Shown here: in pieces, positions 31,757 through 43,108 of the stretch
How the letters are laid out: each line of letters starts with the position of its first letter
Numbering within the stretch: the first letter of the stretch is position 1
From: Macrothele yani
Taxonomy: Eukaryota; Arthropoda; Arachnida; Araneae; Macrothelidae
Direction of reading: 5' to 3'
Length of the DNA: 64,000 nucleotides
NCBI GenBank assembly: GCA_039090855.1
Contig: CM077027.1
Coordinates: forward strand, 104,941,187-105,005,186
Program-made: the position numbers and the translations under genes
Notes under the pieces: model-generated
Told to the model about the DNA's origin: nothing
Database searches by the model: none
The model's input: only the letters and a program-made list of their open reading frames with translations

Positions 31757-33168
31757 CACTCACGGACAATGAAATTTGCGCACCTAGAAGAAAACATGCT
31801 GCAACCGCGAAACTTTGCAGATAGCTGGAGTGCGTGCTGGTATGTAAATGATCCACGTTTGGTGCGAGTGCGCGTGACCACACACCCTGTGGAGGCGCTG
31901 CAAGAGCGAACCGGAAGTCTTATAAACAGGCGTGCAGTCGATGCCGCACGAAAGCGAAAAGTACCGGCAGACGTAAGCAAGAGTACAGAGTGACAAGAAT
32001 GCCGGGTAGATGCCAAAGACGTCGGTTTATGCAACTTACGGACTTTGAGAGAGGCCTGATCATCGGGATGAAAACCGCAGGGTGGTCGGAGCGCCGTACA
32101 GCCCGCAACGTGGATCGTTCTGACAATACCGTTCCGACTGTGTTGATAGAAGTGGACATGTGACGACACTGCCACACGGCGGAGTGGTTCCGAACGGACC
32201 AGGAGGACCACCGGTAGAGAGGATCGACGGATCATGCGCCAGGCACGAACGGATCCCACGGGACACGGTAAACTACATAGGCAGATGCAGCGGCTCCTAT
32301 GTGCCCACGAGCAATTTACCGATGCCTCGCGCAAGTGAATCTGTGATCACAGCGCCCCTTACGCGTGCCGCCATTTACACCGGAGCATCGCCGGCTCCGT
32401 GTGCAGTGGTGCTAGGCCAGAGCGACGTGGAACACCACAGACCAGCGACGTGTGGTGTTCAGCTACGAGTACCGCTTCGTTTTGGGGGCACATGATCATC
32501 GTGTCCGGGTGTGGATGCCCCCGGGTCAACGGCACAATCCCAAACTCGTTATCGAGCGCCACACCTCCCACACTGCAGACATTATGGTCTGGGGTGCGAT
32601 TGTCTACGATAGCCGATCAGCTCTAGTAGTGGTACGTGGACCATTGACGGGCCAGCGGTATGTGGATGAGATCGTACGGCCCCATGTGCTCCCATTCTTC
32701 GCCGGGATTCCAGGTGTGCTATACCAGCAGGATAATGCTCACCCACACACTGCTCGGGTTGCCCAGGACTGCCAACGTCCTGTCCAGACATTTCCATGGC
32801 CTGCCCGCTCCCTGGACATGTTCCCTATAGAGCGAGTGTGGGACCAGTTGAAACGCTAACTGTCGCCGTGCTGCACTATCCGAAAATTGGAGCACACCGT
32901 CCAAAACGTTTGGGCCAGTCTGCCGCAGGACAACATTATGCATCTGTTCGTCTCCATGCCGGACCGTACTGCAGCATGTATTGCCGCACGAGGCGGTGCG
33001 ACTCGCTATTGAAAACGACCGGACTGCATGCAACAGATCCTTCTATAATTGTCCTGCAGCTCTGTTTTTGCCATCATGTGTAATATTCATCTCTATCATT
33101 ATGCCCATAACATTTCAGTTCAATCCGATGCTTCCTTCTTGGTGAGCAAATTTCATTGTCTGTGAGTG
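31757..33168 (+). mobile_element. Nested Tc1-like transposon
   Basis: Ends CACTCACGGACAATGAAATT and (inward) CACTCACAGACAATGAAATT are clear inverted repeats. The left flank is TA (31755-31756); the right flank is now CA (33169-33170), a point change from TA. It lies between the left end and the transposase ATG of the DD36E element. Confidence 0.88.
31999..33012 (+). pseudogene. Nested Tc1 transposase with first Asp changed to Tyr
   Basis: Starts MPGRCQRRRFMQLTDFERG at 31999 and ends RGGATRY with TGA at 33010. The N-terminal third is disrupted by stops and frameshifts. The catalytic part from 32452 is open to a stop near 32857. The first catalytic position reads FSYEYRF (Tyr, 32464-32466). 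The second Asp (QQDNAHPH, 32731-32733) and the Glu (PIERVWD, 32830-32832) are kept, with 32 residues between them. This is the same spacing as the element at 11002-12437, so the two may be relatives. Confidence 0.85.
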
Positions 33169-33219
33169 CACATACAACCCGAGGACCGGATTTCGGCTAG
33201 CAGAGAGTTCGGATTCAGA

Positions 33220-34208
33220 ATGGGAAAAGCTGCCGATTTGTTGGAGTTTGATAAAGGACAAATTGTGATAGCACGGCACTTTAGAACTACGATCTCGGAA
33301 ACGGCGCAGCTTGTGGGTTGTTCACGTGCCGCTGTAGTGAGTACGTATCAAAAGTGGTGCGCAGATTGCCAAACGACGAACCGTCGTCCAGGCGTATGTC
33401 GTTCGCAGCTCATTCATGTCTGGGGGAGGGGAGCGAAGACTGTCGCGCATTGTTCACAGCGACCGCAGGGCCTTACTGCGACGAATCACCCACAGCTACA
33501 ACAATGGTGATCAGGGCACAGGTCATCGCAGCCTTCTACGCATGGGCCTGCGTAGCCGAAGACCCAGCCGGGCCCCCATGTTCACTGCACGTCATCCCAG
33601 ACCGTGGATGATTTGATCGGAAGAAAGTGGCCTGGTCTGACGAATCAAGATTCCTGGTGCATTACGTAGACAACCGAGCACGGATACGCCAATTACCAAC
33701 GGAGGCTACGGCACCTGGATGCATTGTTGTGCGGAAACAGGCCGGCGGTGACGGTGTTATGCTGTGGGCAATACTTTCTTGAGGGACACTTTAGGCCCCA
33801 TTATCCCAATAACGCAATCCCTAACAGCTGTCAGGTGTCTGAACGTCGTTGCAGACAAAGTTCACCCATTCATGCCCCTGCTGATGATGGTCATTACCAA
33901 AAGAATAATGCGCCATGCCACACTGACAGAATCGTCAAGAAGTGGTTCGAGGAACATGCTGGTGACTTTCTCTTAATGCCCTGGCCTCCAAATTCACTTG
34001 ACATGAACCCAATCGAACATTTGTGGTTCCACTTGGAAAAGCGGGTTCGCGCTAAATCACCACCACCCCAAATGTAGGGAAACTGGAGGACCTGCTGTTG
34101 ACATTTTGGTACCAGTTACCCCAGGATACCTATCGCCACCTCATCGAATCGATGCATCGCCAAGTGGCCGCTGTTTTGCGGGCTAAAAAGGGTCCTACAG
34201 CTTATTAG
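33220..34208 (+). pseudogene. DD36E transposase with second Asp changed to Asn
   Basis: Start [19 protein letters not shown], with [21 protein letters not shown] as DNA-binding helices. The end is GPTAY and TAG at 34206. The first Asp is in AWSDESRF (33639-33641). The second position is Asn in QKNNAPCH (33904-33906) and the Glu is in PIEHLW (34015-34017). Thirty-six residues lie between the last two, the spacing that defines the DD36E (Incomer-type) lineage. Frameshifts occur near 33400-33480 and 33780-33890, and a stop near 33610. It is inactive. Confidence 0.85.
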
Positions 34209-34376
34209 GTAGGTGGTCATAATGTAATGGATCATCGGTGTACATGACTTGAGTGAAATTTTTATTGTTCAGGGTAAAAGAGTTATTTGCGAAAATCTCA
34301 ACCTCTTTCAGTTTCCTATCAATTTTTTATTGTGACAGAACTAAGTATTTTTATCTGTGCATGAACTTCTTAAATA

Positions 34377-35935
34377 CACTCGCGTGCAAAAATTAGGGAC
34401 GAGACGATTTTTCGAATGTAACGTCGTGCACAAGTGCTCCACATCGACTCAAATCATACCATAAGATCTCCAAGATGTAAGAATATGGGACAAGTGAGCA
34501 AAACCGTCCAAACAAGGAATCCAAAGGATAAAAAGGCACTTTATTAAAAAGGTAGCTTCGAGCACAACTGGATAGAAGACAGAAACGTCCATGTGACAGG
34601 CGGTTGCCAAGAAAAATTCAGCCTTTAGTAGGGGATATGATCACCCCTGACTGCGTTGCAGGATTTACAACGTCTGTCCATGCTGAGGACGAGGTTGTCA
34701 AGGAGCTGTTGAGGCATCGCGGCCCATTCCTCTTGTAGCGCCAATCGCTGCTGCGGAATCGTTGCTGGCGACTGGTGACGTGCTGCCAAGCGTCTCCCGA
34801 GAAGGTCCCGCACATGTTCGATTGGAGTTAGGTCCGGGAACCTTGCGGGACAATCCATGCGTTGAATATCTTTACTCTCCAACAGCTCTGCGACAGCCAC
34901 TGTACGATGAGGTGTAGCGTTGTCTTCCGTGAAGAGGAACTCAGGACAACAAACGCACGTGAGGCAGGAGAACCTCGGTACAAGTGACTGAACCTCCTTG
35001 GAAGATGACACAAGTGACTGAACCTCCTTGGAAGATGTGGAGGTCAGTACGGCTACCAAGCATGATACAGCCCCAAACGAGAACTCCGCCAACTCCAAAC
35101 CGGTCCCTTTCGATGATGTTGGAGGTGTGATTGCGTGTTCCCTGCTCTCTCTTCCAGATGTGTATACGTCCAGAATCGCTCGTTACACTAAATCGCCTCT
35201 CATCCGTAAAGAGAACTCGACCCCATTTCTAACGTGTCCAGTTCTTGTGTTCCTGGCACCACAGAAATCGCCGTCTCCGATGAGCAGGCGTTAATGGCAC
35301 ACACCATACTGGTCGTCGTACAATTAGACCACCTTTGTGCAGCCTCCTGGCCACATTAAAACGCGATAACGGACGTCCAGTTGTCTGTTGCATGTGCCTT
35401 GCGATTTCTCCCGCTGACTGCCGTCTGTCTCTTCTCGCCTGTAGGACAATATACCGGTCATCCGCCGCCGTGGTTGCTCGTGGACGACCACTGCTGATCT
35501 CTCGGACAGCTGTTCCTGTCGTTTGAAATGCTGTCCAAGCTCGTGAACCAATGCCGTGCGAGATCCCGAACTCCTCGGCCACACTAGTCACACTTCAACG
35601 TTCTTCCAACTTCCCAATGATGCGACCTCGGGTAAAGTCATCCAGATGTCGTCTACTGGATTGCCTGTTGGCCATATCATACGGTGGCAGCAACTCGACG
35701 TCGTTCAGACCGATGTACACCGTGCAATAGCTTTCACCAAATTGCTGAGCGTACACCGCCCGTGTGCTTTATACCCTTCCGATACTCCCCCCCCCCCGTC
35801 ATGCTGCATATATGTGGATGCCGTACCGCATCGGACCCTAGTCTATCTCCTGAGTGGTCTTTCGGTCCGTTCTGCCTGCTTGTTCCGCTGTTATGCTAAT
35901 TTCTCCTCTTCGTCCTTAATTTTTGCACACCAGTG
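34377..35935 (-). mobile_element. Tc1-like transposon, third family
   Basis: Ends CACTCGCGTGCAAAAATTAG and (inward from 35935) CACTGGTGTGCAAAAATTAA are inverted repeats. TA flanks lie at 34375-34376 and 35936-35937. Total 1559 bp. A 29-bp tandem duplication (CAAGTGACTGAACCTCCTTG at about 34980 and 35009) lies inside. Confidence 0.88.
34625..35675 (-). pseudogene. DD34E Tc1 transposase, nearly complete but broken
   Basis: Start MANRQSSRRHLDDFTRG at 35675; an in-frame TGA after KLEER, then an open frame to about 35229 through the helix-turn-helix (SVAEEFGISHG). The first Asp is in LFTDERRFSV (about 35180-35200). The middle carries a frameshift and the 29-bp duplication. The second Asp is in TEDNATPH and the Glu in TPIEHVRD, with 34 residues between them. 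The end is GDHIPY with TAA at 34625. All three catalytic residues are kept. Confidence 0.86.
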
Positions 35936-35968
35936 TAATTCTAGATATTTGTTATTGCCGAGAAAACG

Positions 35969-36168
35969 ATTGCTTACAAGGGCTGGATTATAATCATGCG
36001 TCCGAGTTGGGTCCGGGTTCGAATTCCAGTGAGGCACGGATGTTGTGTTTCCCTCACGGCACTGGCTCTGTCTCTTCCCTGGAACCAGTTGCCCTAATTT
36101 AGGGAGGAGTGACTGCTTATAGCCCATTGAGTTGCTCACTGTGGTCATAAAATCCCAACAAAAAAAAT
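35969..36168 (+). mobile_element. SINE-A, copy 7, head truncated
   Basis: B box GGTTCGAATTCC, then CACGGCACTGGCTCTGTCTC...CAGTTGCCCTAATTTAGGG and an A-rich tail. The A box is lost. Confidence 0.82.
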
Positions 36169-36479
36169 TACTTATAAAAGAGGATATTAGTTCTGGAACC
36201 GAGTTCCAAGGTTTTTTTTATAAAGATGTTAGAAAAGGAATTTTTAAATCTTGAATGGGCTTCTCTGTCTCTTTCCTATTCACGAAATTTAGTTCCCTCG
36301 CTCCGCTTGTTTTCATAGAAGGAAGGTTTGCAGCAGCGAGAAGCATTTTGAAAATGGCAAAATACTAATTGCAAGAAAATGGTTTTCCGAAGCACATATT
36401 ACATAATGCTGAAGTTTATTTAGCATTTTGCAATCCTAAAAAGATTTTCGCTGTTGCACATATTATTTAATATATTTTC

Positions 36480-36763
36480 AGCAAATCTCTCACGTGAGAT
36501 CAGCTGATATGTTTCTGAAACGCAAGACCCATCCATAGGCAAAGGTGTTTCCATTGACTCTGTTGCTTCGGAATGCTTGAGTATAAAGATTCAAAGTGCA
36601 TGTGTCAGGATGCGTGAGCGATTGGCACATGAAAAGGAACGGGAACAAGTTAAAAAAAAAAAAAAAAAGTCAAGCAGAAGCTGAGGCAGAAGCACCCGTG
36701 GAACAATCGGTGATGTTGCAGGAACCGTCAGATGGCGCCCGTAGGAGGAAGTCTGCGAGCGGT
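36480..36763 (+). CDS. Possible terminal exon, interrupted at an A17 run
   Basis: After TTTAATATATTTTCAG (ending about 36480), a good-looking 3' splice site, a frame opens downstream of a TGA. It reads ETQDPSIGKGVSIDSVASEC and later RMRERLAHEKEREQVKKKKK across a run of 17 A. In another frame after the run it continues QAEAEAEAPVEQSVMLQEPS and ends GARRRKSASG with TAA at about 36763. The composition is unlike the flanks and the 3' part is GC-rich. The frame break sits exactly at the homopolymer. No family is recognised; this could be chance. Confidence 0.25.
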
Positions 36764-36764
36764 T

Positions 36765-38703
36765 AACCAGGCGCTCGACGACGTGTTCTGCAAGCCCCGT
36801 GCGCGGTGTGCGTTAAGGGGCGCGCGCGCGGACGTGATATTGGGGTGCTCAGTTCGCCGCGCCTCGATCCTCTAGAAGTCCACGGCTCACAACTCTTACT
36901 ACTTAACGGAACTTCGCCAACTTTTGACCACCTGATCAGTATCACTTCTTCAAAAATTACGTCCTTTCCGTAATTCTATTTTTTACAAACCTGGACTACG
37001 TGTTTCTTTAAACGAAGGGAAACAGCGACGTACTTGAGAAGGCAAGTAACATTTTGAGATTTAATTTTTCTCAATATATGTAAAATGTTTGTAATTCGAA
37101 ATGGAAATTTAAGTGAAATACTGTTTTCCCGAACATTTAATGGTTCCTTAACACACCAAGAAAACGATTAATTTAAATTCGAATGCATTTCTTCATATCA
37201 TGAGCGAAATATGCTAAATATGTTCAATTACGTAATCACTCTACACCTTCGCAAATGGAGTACATAAATTCTGGAATTTTACCTTTCGTTCCTTTATTTT
37301 TCCTAAAATATGACATGAAATGAAAAATTTATAAGCAAGCGTAAAATCAAATGTTTACTTATTGACATTTTTTAGCTTATTTCTGTATTATATACCCGAA
37401 AGAGCGTAAAACTCTCCGTACTGCCGAAATAAAGATCTTAAAGTGAAATGTCGCCAGAGTAAGAAAATAAATTCAACAAGTTGTTTATGTGTATTCTTCA
37501 ATTGCCATTAATGGAGTTTAAAACGGTAAAAATTTAAATTGAAGCATTTCTTCCTATGACAGCTATCCTGTTCCTTTTAAAATTAAGATGCTCGCTTTAA
37601 AGACTAGAAAATATTCTTGAAGACCGGGAACTCATCCCTCCTGAAAGTCATTTAGTGATTCCATCGGAAGAACCAGTGCTCCAATATTTATGCAAATTTA
37701 AATTTACAGGATTATACATTAATGCAAGCACGTTTCCTAAAGTGTTTAATGTTGTTTAAGCATTTGGTATTCGGCCGGGCTTTGCCTAGGATATAAAGTC
37801 TATTTTTCACTTAGTAAAGATGCTCTCGCGATTTATGATCCGAGTTTTTTTCCTTTCGTACTGTTATGATTTACTTCTTCTATTTTACTAATAACACTAC
37901 TGAATATAATCAAGCTCAAAAGTGAATGAGGCAAGTGAATATCAAGAGACCAATTTCCTTGGTTAATTTTAAAATTTTATCTTGGGAAAGCAACAAACAC
38001 AGTGATAAAATTATAAGATCATCAGTTGCACATAAAAGCTATTCTTAAGGAATTCTAGGAATTTAACATACAACACTTCAACTTGTTATTTATTTCTAAA
38101 TTTGGGATCTTAAATTTATCATATCAGTTTACTTGCTCTCAGATACTTTATCCAGATTTCCGCAAACAGGAAAATGCGGTAAAGAGATTGTCCAGATGAA
38201 TTCAACACATAAGAAAACGTGATTGAGAAGTACTTGCTTTCAGTTTTACTCGGGAAAAACATTATTCTGTATATGTAGAAATTAGTATCAAAATTTTGCG
38301 CTTTCATATATTTTTGTTGTTTAATATATAACAAACGCACGTACTTCGGTGCTTGATATTGATTATGACAACCAAAATTTATGTAAAGGCCTTTCATCTT
38401 GCAAAACTGTTATTTAAAATGTTATACGTTCAATGCATTCTTATCCACTATCGTAATAATACGAGGATACATTTAATAAAGTATCCACTTAGTGTACATA
38501 TATAACGGAAAAGATATAATTTATCATCTTTAAATCTATAATAAAGCGAATATACGTTCAGCTATTAATGAACATCTCTCGATAATTTTCATTTTACTTG
38601 TTTCATCATACTCCATCAACGTGACAATTGAAGATAATATATGAAATAGATGGCGACAATATTTCTATAAAACATTTCAATAATCTGTTTTCGTGAAATC
38701 CAT
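36765..38703. other. No recognised gene; CpG-rich patch then AT-rich sequence
   Basis: The stretch 36680-36890 is strikingly GC- and CpG-rich (GCGCGCGCGG near 36820). The rest to 38703 is AT-rich. A segment at about 37515-37730 recurs in diverged form at about 38960-39175 in direct orientation. Confidence 0.5.
37515..37730 (+). repeat. Diverged direct repeat, left copy
   Basis: Shares with 38960-39175 the succession TTTAAAACGG, ATGACAG, TGTCC/TGTTCC-TTTTAA, AAGACCGG, CCTGAAAG(T/C)CATTT, GATTCC and GGATTATACAT. Both copies read in one frame as PESHL, two or three residues, then P and EE. It may be part of a coding-derived repeat. Confidence 0.6.
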
Positions 38704-38922
38704 GCCATCCCGGTGACGCAGTGGCTGGCTTCTGATCATTCGTCTAAGATGGGTTAGGGTTCGAATCTCGGTGGGGCATGGATGTTGTGTTTGTCTTATG
38801 GCAGTGGCTCTCTCCCTTCCCTGAAAGCCGTGGTCCCTAAATTAGCGACGAGAGACTGCTTATGGCCCATCAAGCAGCTCACAGTAGTCGTTAAGCACCT
38901 AAACAAAAAAATAAAATAAAAT
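38704..38922 (+). mobile_element. SINE-A, copy 8, diverged
   Basis: Head CCATCCCGGTGACGCAGTGG, B box GGTTCGAATCTC, body with CTTATGGCAGTGGCTCTCTC and an A-rich tail. It lies between the two copies of the 37.5/39-kb direct repeat. Confidence 0.85.
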
Positions 38923-38959
38923 GCGCTTGAATGCGCTTTCATACTCTACATCACATTTT

Positions 38960-39175
38960 TATAGAGCACGTATTTAAAACGGCTAAATTTTAAATTCAAA
39001 CTTTTCTTAATATGACAGTTGTCCTTTTAAGAATTCGATGCTCTTTTTAAAAACTCGAAAAAGTTCTTAAAGACCGGCTTCTCCTTCTTCCTGAAAGCCA
39101 TTTGATGATTCCTTTTGAAGAACAGTGCCACGGTGTTTATGGAAATTTAACTTTACGGGATTATACATGTAAAAG
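38960..39175 (+). repeat. Diverged direct repeat, right copy
   Basis: Partner of 37515-37730. The remaining sequence to 40040 contains no recognised gene or element. Confidence 0.6.
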
Positions 39176-40039
39176 AATATTCATTGTTGAAAAACCAGAT
39201 GCTTTTCATTCACTGCGAAGCAATGAAAACCGCACACTTTTTTAAACATAAAATCAATGTAAACATATAATTTTTTGCTGCATAAATTTCTTACAGTTTT
39301 AAATATTGAAACTGTACGAGTATAGCCAGTAACATAAAATATCGATGCCAGTTCCATAAGAAGAAAATATTACCATTCCTTAGTTAAAATAGTCTGATTC
39401 TACGGACACAGACTTTTCCATTCTTTATTGCTGAAAATGAGGTTGTCATTTCGTGCGCAGATTCCCTCTAATCTCTGGTAAGATACCGCTGTAATATGGA
39501 TAGCACTCGAAATTTCCATTCTGATTTTGCAGAAACACTGGCACGCTGTTCAACATGGCATAATATTTATGATATCTGTGATTCCGACCCTGATGTGTAG
39601 ATCTACAACTTGATATCAGTAAGCATTATGCTGAAATATCTTTTCTCGGTTTCTGAGGAATGTTGTCTGTACTCTCACAAACACACCTTTTATTACTGTG
39701 TTGGAAAAACTACCAAAAATAATTTTAGCTTTCACTGTGCTCGTAATCTGAGTTTTTAAATTTGTTTCTAACTGATTTTGTAAGTGGGCACCACCTTTTA
39801 TGGAAGGTTTTTCGTCGTAGACAGCACATATCAGTTGAAGAACAAATTAACAAATCCAGTAAACTGTGTTTACTAAGGTGAAAAAAATCAGACCCCCTTT
39901 TGTTTGGAACAACAGTTTAAATCTGCGATTTTAAAACGTAGCTTCAGCTAGAGTGACTTGATTTACTTTTTTGTGAAATATTGTTGTACATTAACCTGAA
40001 AAAAAAATTGCGTTTGACCGATTTTTCTTTTTTTATATT

Positions 40040-40225
40040 TCGGGATTTACCAACTCAATGGACGACAAACAATGGGCCGTCCTTTATTTAGGTCCAATCC
40101 CTCCAGTGAAGAACGAAAGCCAGAACGGTAAGACAACCACACCATCCATGTTTTATCCGGTATATTTACCCGGGCCCATTTTGGACCCATGTTTAAAGGC
40201 CAGCGCCTCGTGCCACTCTGACACC
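40040..40225 (-). mobile_element. SINE-A, copy 9, strongly decayed
   Basis: Reverse complement of the body is visible (CGGGATTTACCAACTCAATG, TCCCTCCAGTGAAGAACGAA, ACACCATCCATG). Head traces end at 40225, next to a SINE-B. Confidence 0.7.
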
Positions 40226-40227
40226 GA

Positions 40228-40500
40228 GAACCGCGGATGGCCTAGTGGTCAACACTCGTAGCTGCCACGGAAAGGACTTTGGATAAATCCCAGGAAGGTA
40301 CGAACGCTCTAACTACTAAATATCCGCTGCGCACCGGATGGGCACGTTAGACCGTCGGACTCAGAGTACTGGCCTTTCGGTTATAAATAAGGGCATTTTG
40401 TTTCCCTTTCTACCTCGCTTCCGCGTGACTTCCCTGTCGGGCACTCAAGCTCAGATCTCCTAGTTTCCTACTTCTAAGGGTTGTTTAAGAATTGGAGGCG
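40228..40500 (+). mobile_element. SINE-B, copy 2
   Basis: tRNA-like head with ATGGCCTAGTGGTCAACACT (A box), a weak B box, and the core AAATATCCGCTGCGCACCGG, ATGGGCACGTTAGACCGTCG. It ends CTTCTAAGGGTTGTTT. About 80 percent similar by eye to the copy at 42583. Confidence 0.82.
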
Positions 40501-41799
40501 CGCGCGCACACACACAAAGACACTCTTTTCCTAAACCCTCTTCATAAATCTTAATCTCTTACTCGGACACCGATGTGGAGTGCCTGATTGCGATTAAGTA
40601 ACTGCGGTAATTATGGGCTCTCTATCGTAAGGGTGCACATTGAGTTCTGAACACCACACGAAAAAAGTTAAGCAGTCAGTCATTTCTGGTATGTGAAGCC
40701 AAAGAAAAGCACGAAGTGAGAAAGGATGGGATACATTTTATCAATCGAAGCAGAAAGATAGAAATTTTGTCACAAGTTTTCTGGTATACATTGTAAAAAA
40801 TAAGTGGTGTGAATTCAGGGAAAATTTCTGAAAATAACGTGCAGCAAAGTTGCCGGTAGGTATCCGTGTTTTTCAGAAATTTCCGTTTTTAAAAGTGCCC
40901 GTTTATTTCAACTTCCGTGTTTTCACAGATTTTTCGTTGACAGAACTTCCGTTTATTTCAGAAAAGTCCATTCCAGATTTTAACTGAAATTCCACAAAAT
41001 TAACGACTCTGTGCTTATCAGCATTTACCCCAGATAATCCTTCCGCAGAAGTCAGGATCAAACCCCTGTCGTTAGAGCTGGCTAAACTAGTAACACGCGC
41101 CTTTACAACTGAGTCACAAACGCTCGGCAATCCGAGTCACATACATCGTAAAAATAATTCCGCGATGATTAAATGTTTTTTGTCATTGATGTGAGTGGTT
41201 TAGTCATTTTATTTTCTGTTGGAGCTTATTATTTTATCAATAGGTTTGCAATATTTTTATTTTCTGTAGGAGGACTGTTCACAAATTAAGCATTTTTCAT
41301 CCTGATTTTTCGAAGCAACAAAACGCTTTGCAAATGGATTTTTTACAACTGACAATGACTGTTAGTTATGTTTAAAAAAGGCAAAATCTTCTTTTTTATA
41401 GTATTATTTCACAAAAAAACAACAACTAAATAAAAAATTTACTCTTGATAGCTATAATAGCTTTGGTTTTAAGTTGTCCGAAGACTGCTACATAGATATC
41501 GTATAATCATCTGTGCAATAAGTTAAGTACCCGGATTCTTACAGTAACGCATAACATAATAAATAGCTGGTGCACAAAATAGGGAAGAGGAGAAGAAATA
41601 TCCTGTGCCACACAATAAACAAAATTCATGTGATATGCTATCCACAATATCCGATCTCACTACGGAACTTCAAAATTCGACAAACAATTGAAATTTAAAA
41701 GCTAATCAAACCTCAAGTATTCGCACGAATCACTCCTATTGCCGGTAATTTCTCATCATACGGATACGGAAAAAGTGAGAACGGAGTTTTCCCGTTAAC
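40501..41799. other. No gene; small tRNA-like remnant
   Basis: A CACACA/GCGCGC run near 40500-40520 follows the SINE-B. Near 41040-41135 the minus strand shows GTGACTCAGTTGTAAAGG and GGGTTTGATCCTG, an A-box and B-box pair of a third, unplaced tRNA-like sequence. TTCCGT-rich phrases at 40900-40990 resemble the following tandem array. Confidence 0.4.
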
Positions 41800-42290
41800 A
41801 TACGAAAGAAATTGCGGAAAGGTTTCTGAAAATTCAGAATTTTCCTTTAACACGTCTCTAAAACGGTAATTTACCGTCAATATAAGAAAGAAACTACGGA
41901 AAGGTGTCTGAAAATTCAGAATTTTCCGTTAACACGTCTCTAAAACGGTAATTTACCGTCAACATAAGAAAGAAACTGCGGAAAGGTAATTCAGAATTTT
42001 CCGTTAACACGTCTCTAAAACGGAAATTTACCGTCAGCATAAGAAAGAAACTGTGGAAAGGTTTCTGAAAATTTAGAATTTTCCGTTAACACGTCTCTAA
42101 AACGGTAATTTACCGTCAATATAAGAAAGAAACTGCTGAAAGGTTTCTGAAAATTCAGAATTTTCCGTCAACACGTCTCTAAAATGGTGATTTACCATCA
42201 ATATAAGAAAGAAACTGCGGAAAGGTTTCTGAAAATTCAGAATTTTCCCGTGGTATGAAAAATCTATTAAATTCAGGTTTCTATCAGTCA
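41800..42290. repeat. 82-bp tandem repeat, about five to six copies
   Basis: The unit contains GGAAAGGTTTCTGAAAATTC, AGAATTTTCCGTTAACACGT, CTCTAAAACGGTAATTTACC and GTCAATATAAGAAAGAAACTG. One copy lacks the TTTCTGAAAA segment. Each unit includes the short palindrome GAAAATTC. Confidence 0.92.
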
Positions 42291-42555
42291 TTTCACGGAA
42301 AAGGTTGTATCAGAAATATGCTTCCTTAATTCACGAAAGAAATGACAGAAAGTTGTCCGTGAATTTCAGAATTTTTTACAGTGTAGTTTACATGATTTAC
42401 ACGGAATTTGACTGATCACATTCTTTATATCCAATATGATAGCAGTTAATTAGATGCACTGAAATATTTGCACTAAAACAGGGATTTTCCCAAGAGGATA
42501 AGCTACGGGACATCCAGTAAGTAGCAGTAAGACATCCAAGTTCACCGAGGTCCTA

Positions 42556-42582
42556 TCGCCACCCTGGTGGCGCAGTGGAGCC
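42556..42582 (+). mobile_element. SINE-A head fragment
   Basis: GCCACCCTGGTGGCGCAGTGG matches the first 25 or so bases of SINE-A and stops exactly where the SINE-B at 42583 starts. Confidence 0.7.
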
Positions 42583-42860
42583 ACGGGTGGCCTAGTGGTC
42601 AACGTTCGTGACTGCCACGGAGAAGACCTCGGGTTCGATCTTGAGTAGGTACGAACGCTCGAACCACTAAATATCCGCCGTGCGTCGGATGGACACGTTA
42701 AGCCGTCGGACTCCGGGTACTGGCCCCCGGTAATAAACAAGGGCGTCTTCCTCCCCCTTTCTACATCGCTTCCGTGTGACTTTCCTATCAGGCACTCTAG
42801 CCTAAATCTCCCAGCTTCCCATTTGTAAGGGTTGTTTGTGACCTGGGGTCAGACACTCCC
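42583..42860 (+). mobile_element. SINE-B, copy 3 (best preserved)
   Basis: A box GTGGCCTAGTGG, B box GGGTTCGATCT, core AAATATCCGCCGTGCGTCGG through GCCGTCGGACTCCGGGTACT. It ends CCATTTGTAAGGGTTGTTT without a poly(A). The core differs entirely from that of SINE-A, so the two families are independent. Confidence 0.87.
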
Positions 42861-42890
42861 TTCCTAAAATCCTCTACATATATTCTGACC

Positions 42891-43108
42891 TGATCTGGTG
42901 GCGCAGTCATCTAAGCGATATCTTCTGATCATTCGTCCGAAAGGGGTCCAGGTTCGAAATCCGGTAAGGCATGTATGTTGTGCTTGTCTTACAGTGCTGG
43001 ATCTCTCCATTCTCTAGAACCAGTAGCCCTAAATTAGGAACGGGCGACTGCTTATAGCCCATTCAGTTGCTCACGGCGGTCGTTAAACCTCCAATCAAAA
43101 AGAAAAAA
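42891..43108 (+). mobile_element. SINE-A, copy 10
   Basis: Head GATCTGGTGGCGCAGTCATC, B box region GGTTCGAAATCC, body to CCTCCAATCAAAAAGAAAAAAAAA. It is followed immediately by an RTE 3' end. Confidence 0.88.

Larger units (their letters stand above)
31686..34240 (+). mobile_element. Tc1/mariner-superfamily DD36E transposon holding a nested Tc1
   Basis: Left end CACCGATGGGTCATTACATT and right end (inward) CACCGATGATCCATTACATT; both continue with GACCAC. TA flanks lie at 31684-31685 and 34241-34242. The element totals 2555 bp, of which 31757-33168 is a nested transposon in its leader. Its own length is therefore about 1140 bp. Confidence 0.88.
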
